The position numbers were made by a program, and so were the translations under genes. A model generated the notes under the pieces. It made no database searches and was not told the DNA's origin. It worked only from the letters and a program-made list of their open reading frames with translations. From Pseudomonas arcuscaelestis (GTDB lineage Bacteria; Pseudomonadota; Gammaproteobacteria; Pseudomonadales; Pseudomonadaceae): a DNA stretch of 64,000 nt. This document shows positions 57,570 through 64,000 of the stretch, piece by piece. Within the stretch, counting starts at the first letter, position 1; the number at the start of each line of letters is the position of its first letter. The stretch covers positions 124,001-188,000 of the forward strand of contig NZ_JACOPV010000001.1 of NCBI RefSeq assembly GCF_016881005.1. The letters run 5' to 3'.

Positions 57570-58337
57570 TCAGAGGGCAGGTGCAGGCATTTGCTGCAGC
57601 GCTGCCAACAACGCCGCGGCACTGGCACCGCGGCAGTCCACTACATTCTGTGCCCCGGCTTGCCGGGCCTGCCCGGCTACACGCGGGCTAGGTACAAAAA
57701 GCGGCAAGCGGGCCAACTGCGACCAATTGACCCCGGCCAGTTGCAGCAGGTGTTCAAACCCCTGCCCACTGCTGACCACCAGGCCGTTCAGGCGTTCCGC
57801 GCGAATTCGCTCAGACAGCGCGCCTTGCGGATAAGCCGGCAGGTAGCGACGGTAGAGTTCCAGATAATCGACACTAGCACCTTGCTCGGCGAGACGCTCG
57901 GCGAGCAGTTCGCGACCGCCCTGGCCACGCATGATCAACACACGTGGCGCCGGTCCGGCAATCGCCTGGTGCAGTTCAGGCATGTGCAGCAGGGCTTCGC
58001 TGTCGTCCCCCTGCGCTGGATAGCTGACCTGGCAGCCATGGGCCTGGAGGATCTGCGCTGAGGCGGCACCCACGGTAAACCAGGCTTGCCGAGGCAACTG
58101 CCGCCAGTGGTGAGCCAGCTCCGCCAGCCCCAGACGCGCAGCGGGCTTGCTGACCACAATGACCGCAGCGTACTGGTCAAACTCACGCAGCAGTTGGCCC
58201 TGCGCTTCATCCAGGCTCAGCGGCTCGATTTCCAGCAATGGCAGACTGCTGCTGGCAATGCCTTGCTCGGTTAGCGCCCGGGATAGCGCAATGCACTCCT
58301 GCTCCGGACGTGTCAGCAGCAGGCGCCAACCACTCAC
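57570..58337 (-). CDS. hemD: Uroporphyrinogen-III synthase
   Basis: A 255-residue enzyme that cyclises hydroxymethylbilane with inversion of ring D. It starts [13 protein letters not shown] after a GTG start at 58337, which overlaps the hemC stop (GTGA). Family features include the LEIEPLS strand, [11 protein letters not shown] and the C-terminal [18 protein letters not shown] segment. Sequence conservation in HemD is weak in general, so the assignment leans on gene order as well. The open frame extends upstream into hemC. Confidence 0.93.
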   Translation of the reverse strand: MSGWRLLLTRPEQECIALSRALTEQGIASSSLPLLEIEPLSLDEAQGQLLREFDQYAAVIVVSKPAARLGLAELAHHWRQLPRQAWFTVGAASAQILQAHGCQVSYPAQGDDSEALLHMPELHQAIAGPAPRVLIMRGQGGRELLAERLAEQGASVDYLELYRRYLPAYPQGALSERIRAERLNGLVVSSGQGFEHLLQLAGVNWSQLARLPLFVPSPRVAGQARQAGAQNVVDCRGASAAALLAALQQMPAPAL

Positions 58338-59275
58338 GGGTGGCCGGCCTCGCCATAGACAGCCTTGAGGATGTCTTCGGCGCCTTGCTTGAGCAAATCC
58401 TCGGCAACTTGAACGCCCAGCGTTTGCGCATCGCTGCGCGGCGCACGGGCCTCGGCGGTCAGCAGCTTGCCACCGCTGGGCTCGCCAACCAGGCCACGCA
58501 GCCACAGTTGGTCGCCCTCGAGTACGGCATAACAGGCAATCGGGACCTGGCATCCACCATTGAGGTGCTTGTTCAGCGCCCGCTCGGCCACGACTCGGTC
58601 CGCGGTGTCCTGGTGATGCAAAGGGGCCAACAACGCATGAATTTCGCTGTCGACGCTGCGGCATTCGATACCCACGGCACCTTGGCCACCGGCAGGCAAG
58701 CTGTCGTCGACGCTGATGCCGGAGGTTATGCGGTCTTCAAAACCAAGGCGGATAAGACCGGCTGCAGCGAGGATGATCGCGTCGTACTCACCAGCATCGA
58801 GCTTGGCCAGGCGGGTGTTGACGTTACCGCGCAGAAAGCGGATCTGCAGATCAGGGCGGCGCGCCAGCAACTGAGCCTGCCGGCGCAGGCTGGAGGTGCC
58901 TACCACGCTTGCAGCTGGCAACTCATCGAGGCCTTTGAAGGTATTGGAAACAAAGGCGTCGCGCGGGTCTTCACGCTCGCAGATGCAATACAGCCCCAGG
59001 CCTTCAGGGAAGTCCATGGGCACATCTTTCATCGAGTGCACTGCGATGTCGGCCTGATTTTCCAGTAGCGCGGTTTCCAGTTCCTTGACGAACAAGCCCT
59101 TGCCACCGATCTTGGAAAGCGGCGAGTCGAGCAGTTTGTCACCCCGGCTGACCATCGGCACCAGAGTAACCAGCAACCCGGGATGGGCTTGCTCAAGGCG
59201 TGCTTTGACGTATTCGGCCTGCCACAGGGCTAGGGCACTTTTGCGCGTGGCAATGCGGATTTCACGAGTGGACAT
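58334..59275 (-). CDS. hemC: Porphobilinogen deaminase (hydroxymethylbilane synthase)
   Basis: A 313-residue enzyme that links four porphobilinogens. It has [20 protein letters not shown] at the N-terminus, the catalytic Asp84 in [11 protein letters not shown], substrate arginines in [12 protein letters not shown], and the dipyrromethane-bearing Cys242 in NGGCQVPIA. The ATG at 59275 gives the usual 313 residues; a longer frame to 59320 is not supported. It is the first gene of hemC-hemD-hemX-hemY and lies 117 bp downstream of algR. Confidence 0.97.
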   Translation of the reverse strand: MSTREIRIATRKSALALWQAEYVKARLEQAHPGLLVTLVPMVSRGDKLLDSPLSKIGGKGLFVKELETALLENQADIAVHSMKDVPMDFPEGLGLYCICEREDPRDAFVSNTFKGLDELPAASVVGTSSLRRQAQLLARRPDLQIRFLRGNVNTRLAKLDAGEYDAIILAAAGLIRLGFEDRITSGISVDDSLPAGGQGAVGIECRSVDSEIHALLAPLHHQDTADRVVAERALNKHLNGGCQVPIACYAVLEGDQLWLRGLVGEPSGGKLLTAEARAPRSDAQTLGVQVAEDLLKQGAEDILKAVYGEAGHP

Positions 59276-59392
59276 GGATCGATCCGTACAAGATAGATGT
59301 ACCGGATGATAACAGCTCATTCCGACCCGCTTGCAGATCTATGTCACAGGAGAATTGAACCGTCCCTGGTAGAGATATTCTCCAGTCGCAGC

Positions 59393-60139
59393 CTAGAGCT
59401 GCTGCATCATCTTGCGTACACCGGCCACATGCCTGCGGCTAACGATCAGTGCGTCGCCGTTGAGACCCTTGAGAAACAACTGAAAGTGCCCCAACGGCGT
59501 GCGCTGCAGACGTTCTATTCGGTTGCGGGCGACCAGGGCATTTCGGTGAATCCGTACGAATCGGTCGCCGAACTCGTCTTCCAGCGCCTTGAGGGGCTCG
59601 TCCAGCAAGACTTCTCCGCCTTCATGACGCAACGTTACATATTTGTGGTCGGCGATGAAGTAGATCACCTGATCCAGCGGGATCAACTCAATACCTTTGC
59701 GGGTTCGGGCGCTGATGTGGCTGCGTGGTCCGCTACCGCTTTCGGCCGCTGGCCGGGTGAGCGCGGCCAGTTGCACTCGGCTGGGTCGCTCGGCCTTCCT
59801 CAAGGCTTCGCGCAGCGCATCGGCAGCCACCGGCTTGAGCACATAACCCAGGGTGCTTTCCGTAAATGACTGGACGGTGAATTCGTCATCACCCGTACAG
59901 AACACAACGGCAGGCGGGGCCTCTCGCTCACACAGGCGGGCAGCTACCTGCAGGCCATCGAGCCCCGGCATGCGGATATCGAGCAAGACCACCTCTGGCT
60001 TAAGGCTGTCTATCAACGCCAGAGCCTCTTCGCCATTGGTGGCGCTGGGCTCCAGTACGGTGTAACCCCCGAGTTCGCCAAGCAGTCGGCTCAGCCGTTC
60101 CCGGGCTTGGGGTTCGTCATCAACGATCAGGACATTCAT
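59393..60139 (-). CDS. algR: AlgR, LytTR-type response regulator
   Basis: A 248-residue response regulator. The receiver domain (1-115) has the acidic pair DDE at 7-9, phospho-acceptor Asp54 (VVLLDIRMPG) and the conserved Lys in YVLKPVAADALREAL. The C-terminal LytTR DNA-binding domain spans about 140-245 (IYFIADHKYVTLRH, RFVRIHRNALVARNRIERL). In P. aeruginosa AlgR controls alginate, pili and rhamnolipids and is paired with the sensor AlgZ/FimS; that gene is missing here between algR and argH. The ATG at 60139 matches the usual length. Confidence 0.95.
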   Translation of the reverse strand: MNVLIVDDEPQARERLSRLLGELGGYTVLEPSATNGEEALALIDSLKPEVVLLDIRMPGLDGLQVAARLCEREAPPAVVFCTGDDEFTVQSFTESTLGYVLKPVAADALREALRKAERPSRVQLAALTRPAAESGSGPRSHISARTRKGIELIPLDQVIYFIADHKYVTLRHEGGEVLLDEPLKALEDEFGDRFVRIHRNALVARNRIERLQRTPLGHFQLFLKGLNGDALIVSRRHVAGVRKMMQQL

Positions 60140-60462
60140 ATAGCGCTGGATTCCTGCGTGAGTCTCGCACAAGGGTAGCGTAGACAGGTGAGGTGACGAC
60201 CGTCACGGCGATCCACGCTCAGACTCGCACGATGGCTAAAGATTCACTGGTTCGGCAGGAAACATGCCGATCCTCTGTCCAACTGTAGACGGTTGCCGGA
60301 ACGCTGCCGTTCAATCGGTAAATATCCTGTTGTGCAACGGCTGTCATCTGCCTTCAGCGCGACATAATCACGCATACACACCGACCGCCGCCCTGCGGTA
60401 CGAGCCTTAACCCTGTTATCATCGACGCCACTTTTCCGTTCACGCCTTCAACGAGTGAATCC
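60140..60462. promoter_or_regulatory. algR/argH divergent intergenic region
   Basis: A 323-bp gap between two divergent genes, in the place where P. aeruginosa carries algZ (fimS). No ORF or sensor-kinase remnant was found. It contains two CCGTTC words (60307-60312 and 60436-60441) that partly resemble the core of the AlgR site CCGTTCGTC, and a short inverted repeat GAACG/CGTTC at 60299-60312. Promoters could not be fixed. Confidence 0.5.
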
Positions 60463-61857
60463 ATGAGCACCGACAAGACCAATCAGTCCTGGGGCGGCCG
60501 CTTCAGTGAGCCCGTCGACGCCTTCGTCGCCCGTTTCACCGCCTCCGTCAACTTTGACCAGCGCCTGTACCGCCACGACATCATGGGTTCGATCGCCCAC
60601 GCCACCATGCTGGCAAAGGTCGGCGTGCTCACCGATGCCGAGCGCGATACCATTATCGATGGCCTCAAGACCATCCAGGGTGAAATCGAGGCCGGCAATT
60701 TCGACTGGCGTGTCGACCTTGAAGACGTTCACATGAACATCGAGGCGCGCCTGACCGATCGCATCGGCATCACCGGTAAAAAGCTGCATACCGGCCGTAG
60801 CCGCAATGACCAGGTCGCTACCGACATCCGTCTGTGGCTGCGTGACGAGATCGACCTGATTCTGGCTGAAATCACTCGTTTACAGAAAGGCCTGCTGGAA
60901 CAGGCCGAACGCGAAGCCGACACCATCATGCCCGGCTTCACCCATCTGCAGACCGCCCAACCGGTTACCTTCGGCCATCACCTACTGGCCTGGTTCGAAA
61001 TGCTCAGCCGCGACTACGAGCGCCTGGTCGACTGCCGCAAGCGTACCAACCGCATGCCTCTGGGCAGCGCCGCACTGGCAGGTACAACCTACCCGATCGA
61101 CCGCGAGCTGACCTGCAAGCTCCTGGGCTTCGAGGCCGTGGGCGGCAACTCGCTGGACGGCGTCTCCGATCGTGACTTCGCTATCGAATTCTGTGCAGCC
61201 GCCAGTGTCGCAATGATGCACCTGTCGCGTTTCTCTGAAGAACTCGTACTGTGGACCAGCGCCCAGTTCCAGTTCATCGACCTACCTGATCGATTCTGCA
61301 CCGGCAGCTCGATCATGCCGCAGAAGAAGAACCCCGACGTTCCAGAGCTGGTGCGTGGCAAGACCGGTCGCGTATTCGGTGCTCTCACCGGCCTGCTGAC
61401 CCTGATGAAGGGCCAGCCGCTGGCCTACAACAAGGACAATCAGGAAGACAAAGAGCCGCTGTTTGACGCCGCCGACACCCTGCGCGACTCGCTGCGTGCC
61501 TTTGCCGACATGATCCCGGCGATCAAACCGCGCCACGCGATCATGCGCGAAGCTGCACTGCGTGGCTTCTCTACCGCTACCGACCTTGCCGACTACCTTG
61601 TACGCCGTGGCCTGCCATTCCGTGACTGCCACGAAATCGTCGGCCACGCCGTTAAATACGGTGTCGATAGCGGCAAGGACCTGGCTGAGATGAGCCTGGA
61701 AGAACTGCGCCAGTTCAGCGACCAGATCGAACAGGACGTCTTCGCCGTGCTCACCCTCGAAGGTTCGGTCAACGCCCGCAACCACATCGGCGGTACTGCA
61801 CCGGCCCAGGTCCGCGCAGCCGTTGCCCGTGGCCAGGCCCTGCTGTCCAGCCGCTGA
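60463..61857 (+). CDS. argH: Argininosuccinate lyase
   Basis: A 464-residue enzyme of the fumarase/aspartase superfamily that splits argininosuccinate into arginine and fumarate, the last step of arginine synthesis. It starts [20 protein letters not shown], has [13 protein letters not shown] and [12 protein letters not shown], and bears the catalytic signature [19 protein letters not shown]. Its length is typical. It is divergent from algR and is followed by a hairpin. Confidence 0.97.
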   Translation: MSTDKTNQSWGGRFSEPVDAFVARFTASVNFDQRLYRHDIMGSIAHATMLAKVGVLTDAERDTIIDGLKTIQGEIEAGNFDWRVDLEDVHMNIEARLTDRIGITGKKLHTGRSRNDQVATDIRLWLRDEIDLILAEITRLQKGLLEQAEREADTIMPGFTHLQTAQPVTFGHHLLAWFEMLSRDYERLVDCRKRTNRMPLGSAALAGTTYPIDRELTCKLLGFEAVGGNSLDGVSDRDFAIEFCAAASVAMMHLSRFSEELVLWTSAQFQFIDLPDRFCTGSSIMPQKKNPDVPELVRGKTGRVFGALTGLLTLMKGQPLAYNKDNQEDKEPLFDAADTLRDSLRAFADMIPAIKPRHAIMREAALRGFSTATDLADYLVRRGLPFRDCHEIVGHAVKYGVDSGKDLAEMSLEELRQFSDQIEQDVFAVLTLEGSVNARNHIGGTAPAQVRAAVARGQALLSSR

Positions 61858-61867
61858 GTCAGGCGCA

Positions 61868-61897
61868 CAGGCTCGTCGGCGCCATGCCGCGAGCCTG
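61868..61897. terminator. Hairpin between convergent argH and gst
   Basis: The arms CAGGCTCG and CGAGCCTG are separated by 14 nt in the 54-bp gap between the two 3' ends. No T-tract follows on either strand, so termination by it alone is uncertain. Confidence 0.45.
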
Positions 61898-61911
61898 GTG
61901 TGATATAGGCG

Positions 61912-62577
61912 CTAGCGCTTGCCGCTACGCACCATGTCAAGGAAAGCGGGCATCTGCGCATCCTTGTCTGCTTCGATTTTCTGCACGTTGGGATTCTGCT
62001 TGAAATGGTTGAGCAGCGTCTGGGCTTGTGGAAAATCCTCCAGCAGATCCAGTTCAAAAACCTTCTTGCCCACTGCACTGGCCAGATCAAGGCTGAAGCA
62101 GAACTTCATGTCGGCAATGGTCATCTGGTTGCCGGCAACGTATGGCGAGAACGTGCCATTGCGCTTCAGCGTTTCCACCCCGGCCAACAACTCGGTTTTC
62201 GCTTTGTCCTTGATCACCGGATCGACCTTGGCACCAAAAAAAGCCTCGGGATAACACGCACGGGCCGGCAATTCGATATAAAGCTCGATTTCCTTGGCCA
62301 GCTCGCGCACTTTGGCCTGGGCGAAGGCATCTGCTGGCAGCAATGGCTTATTATCAGGATGCGTTTGTTCGATGTATTCCAGAATCAGATTGGTTTCACT
62401 GAGAAAACCATGTTCGGTCTCCAGCACCGGCACCTTGCCCCGCGGGCTGACTTTCAGTGCCTGCGGGCTCTGGCCGCCGAAAAACAGAACCTCTTCAAAA
62501 GGAATTTCTTTTTCCAGCAGCGCCAGCTTGACCATGTTGTAGTAGTTGCTGACCGCAAATCCGTGAAGCTTGAGCAT
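61912..62577 (-). CDS. Glutathione S-transferase
   Basis: A 221-residue cytosolic GST. The thioredoxin-like N-terminal domain (1-78) has KLHGFAVSNYYNMVKLALLE, the cis-Pro element GKVPVLETEHGFLSETNLILEYI (region about 48-70) and Ser-Glu for glutathione binding. A helical C-terminal domain follows. The class and substrate are not known. It is convergent with argH. Confidence 0.9.
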   Translation of the reverse strand: MLKLHGFAVSNYYNMVKLALLEKEIPFEEVLFFGGQSPQALKVSPRGKVPVLETEHGFLSETNLILEYIEQTHPDNKPLLPADAFAQAKVRELAKEIELYIELPARACYPEAFFGAKVDPVIKDKAKTELLAGVETLKRNGTFSPYVAGNQMTIADMKFCFSLDLASAVGKKVFELDLLEDFPQAQTLLNHFKQNPNVQKIEADKDAQMPAFLDMVRSGKR

Positions 62578-62724
62578 GACAACAGCCTCCAGGCCGTAAA
62601 GGGGTTGGCGCAGATGTTATAGCCTCGGCACGCGGCACTGACCAGCATCATGGAGTTTGTAGATAGCGAGGCATTGGCGCTTTGCTCGTGGCAAACTGAG
62701 CATCCCCTCAGAGGAGAATCGCCC

Positions 62725-63009
62725 ATGAGCGACCCCACAGACATCGACAGCGACGAAGAAGAGTTCGCCGAATCGACCCTGATCGAAGCGATCGAAAACC
62801 AGATCGAAAGCGATGATCCACCTGCCGCCAAAGCCACGTTCAACAAACTGGCCCTGGTAGGTTACGAGCGCGAAGACATCCTTAACCTCATGGCCCACGT
62901 GCTGGCCTACGAGATTGACGCCATGCTTGAAGATGACCGCGCCTTTGACACCCAGTGGTATGAAACTGCCTTGCGCGCCCTGCCTGAGCTGCCACCTGAA
63001 AAGGACTGA
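62725..63009 (+). CDS. Conserved acidic hypothetical protein
   Basis: A 94-residue, acidic, helical protein (SDPTDIDSDEEEFAESTLIE, then KATFNKLALVGYEREDILNL and a C-terminal DTQWYETALRALPELP). The ATG at 62725 is set by AGAGGAG about 8 nt upstream. No domain is recognised. It lies between gst and the TIGR02647 gene and has a good ribosome site, so expression is likely. Confidence 0.75.
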   Translation: MSDPTDIDSDEEEFAESTLIEAIENQIESDDPPAAKATFNKLALVGYEREDILNLMAHVLAYEIDAMLEDDRAFDTQWYETALRALPELPPEKD

Positions 63010-63093
63010 AGCAAAGCAGGAGTTACCTGACTACACTGCAAAACCAGGCACCGCTGACGGTGCTACCCTCCTTGTCTGGAAGTCGGAGTTACT

Positions 63094-63339
63094 ATGTCGT
63101 TTACCCCCGATCTGATTGCCGAGCTGGAAGTCCTTGCCCTGTTCAACCTGGATAGCAGCCAGGAAGGTATCAAGGTTCACAACACTGCCTCTCAAGAGCT
63201 CATCGCTGCCGCCCAGCGCCTGTACGACAAAGGTTTGACCGACCAGCATGACGGCGGTTATCTGACCAGTCTGGGACATGATGCGGCCGAGCACGCACAG
63301 CAACTGTTGACCATCCTGAAAGTCGCCCAACCGGCCTGA
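63094..63339 (+). CDS. TIGR02647 family protein
   Basis: An 81-residue helical protein of the TIGR02647 group (SFTPDLIAELEVLALFNLDSS, region 2-22, and LTDQHDGGYLTSLGHDAAEHAQQLL, region about 48-72). The pattern resembles a small winged-helix or DNA-associated protein, but the function is not known. It is 84 bp after the acidic hypothetical gene, in the same direction. Confidence 0.85.
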   Translation: MSFTPDLIAELEVLALFNLDSSQEGIKVHNTASQELIAAAQRLYDKGLTDQHDGGYLTSLGHDAAEHAQQLLTILKVAQPA

Positions 63340-63350
63340 GAACAATGATC

Positions 63351-63376
63351 ATCGCGGAGCAAGCCTGCTCCGCGAT
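63351..63376 (+). terminator. REP-like perfect hairpin after the TIGR02647 gene
   Basis: The 11-bp perfect arms ATCGCGGAGCA and TGCTCCGCGAT surround a 4-nt loop, 11 bp past the stop codon. It shares the cgcgg-gcaagcc core of the other REP-type elements. No T-run follows. Confidence 0.6.
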
Positions 63377-63462
63377 GCATTCAGCGCTAATAAGATGGCG
63401 CCAAAAAACAATTACCGCTTAAACTCGCCCGAGCTTCCCCAGACGGCCGGTTTTAGCGCGCA

Positions 63463-64000
63463 ATGAACCACCCCTACGAAATTCGCCCCGACCTCGATCA
63501 GGGCATTGACCGCAAGGTCCTCAGCCAACTGCGCCAACGCTTCCTGACGCTCAATCAGGGGCGGCTCGAACGAGCCCTGGAAGGACTATCGAGCCGTCAG
63601 CAGCAAGTGCTGAGGCTGTTGCCATTGTTTCTGCACGTCAATCACCCGCTGCTACCAGGCTATGTGTCTGGAACCACACCGGCAGGCATCGCCACTTTCG
63701 AGCCCGACGCCAACATACTGGCCGAAGCCCTGCGCCTGACGCGTTCATTCTCCTACAAGGCCCGCCATGGAAACCCACCCAAGCCCATCCACGGGCTTTT
63801 CCTGATGGGCAGCCTGGGCACGCTGGCCCAGGCAGAACAAAGCGATATGGACGTTTGGGTCTGCCACGCAGCCGATCTCGACGAAAGCGAACTGGCCGAA
63901 CTGCGCAAAAAATGCCAACTGCTGGAAAGCTGGGCCGCCAGCCAAGGCGCCGAGGCCCACCTGTTTCTGATCGAACCGCAAAGCTTCGTGAACGGCGCAC
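63463..64000 (+). CDS. cyaA: Class I adenylate cyclase, N-terminal 179 residues (runs off the window)
   Basis: Start of a class I (enterobacterial-type) adenylate cyclase that makes cAMP. It begins MNHPYEIRPDLDQGIDRKVL. The catalytic nucleotidyltransferase motif LFLMGSLGTLAQAEQSDMDVWVC, with Gly-Ser and the metal-binding Asp pair, lies at about residues 107-129. The downstream catalytic and regulatory parts are beyond the edge. It starts 123 bp after the TIGR02647 gene in the same direction. Confidence 0.93.
   Translation, partial: MNHPYEIRPDLDQGIDRKVLSQLRQRFLTLNQGRLERALEGLSSRQQQVLRLLPLFLHVNHPLLPGYVSGTTPAGIATFEPDANILAEALRLTRSFSYKARHGNPPKPIHGLFLMGSLGTLAQAEQSDMDVWVCHAADLDESELAELRKKCQLLESWAASQGAEAHLFLIEPQSFVNGA

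Overview
This window is chromosomal core sequence from a Pseudomonas, most likely of the P. putida/P. fluorescens lineage. The reasons are its high GC content, P. putida-type REP hairpins, and the gene sets spuI-spuBC, argA-argE, ubiD-rho-trxA-ppx/ppk-hemB and algP-algQ-dsbB-hemYXDC-algR-argH. Genes are dense on both strands. I saw no tRNA, rRNA, insertion sequence, prophage or CRISPR array.

Layout. 1-4.4 kb: polyamine catabolism, with spuB-spuC facing away from spuI across a 581-bp regulatory gap. 4.4-7.0 kb: arginine biosynthesis (argE, argA). 7.1-11.6 kb: a CYTH-CHAD triphosphatase, an Lrp regulator facing a small ACT-like protein, an orphan GspE-type ATPase and a DUF2388 protein. 11.6-16.1 kb: glycine cleavage operon gcvT-gcvH-gcvP. 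16.2-19.0 kb: ferric-iron ABC binding protein and fused permease without a neighbouring ATPase. 19.1-24.6 kb: a compact ygfB-pepP-ubiH-hotdog-visC operon facing away from a TIGR02449 gene, zapA, 6S RNA and the 5-formyl-THF cyclo-ligase gene. 25.5-31.2 kb: a 46-aa membrane protein, an EVE protein and a three-gene ABC efflux operon. 31.2-36.9 kb: FliL-like protein, quinone reductase, TonB-like protein, ChaC, an iron-sulfur flavin reductase and ubiD.

37-43.8 kb: rho, trxA, then convergent ppx and ppk, then hemB. 44-52.9 kb: DedA, ElbB, YaiI, a cytochrome-FTR1 fusion, LysE exporter, MscS channel, an ABC-F ATPase, a TIGR02444 protein and the alanine/lysine-repeat protein AlgP. 53-61.9 kb: FKBP isomerase, algQ, dsbB, hemY, hemX, hemD, hemC, algR and argH. 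The window ends with gst, two small conserved genes and the first 179 codons of cyaA.

How the genes work together: tetrapyrrole synthesis (hemB, hemC, hemD with hemX/hemY), ubiquinone synthesis (ubiH, visC, ubiD), iron uptake (FbpA/B, FTR1), polyphosphate metabolism (ppx, ppk) and arginine/polyamine/glycine metabolism are the main themes. No clearly new multi-gene system is evident. The most notable points are a 22-bp perfect palindrome that encodes identical C-termini for the opposing genes ppx and ppk, a Pho-box-like site before ppx, the lack of the algZ sensor gene between algR and argH, a promoter with an overlapping inverted repeat before the iron-binding protein gene, and a GspE-like ATPase with a contracted zinc motif and no secretion partners nearby.
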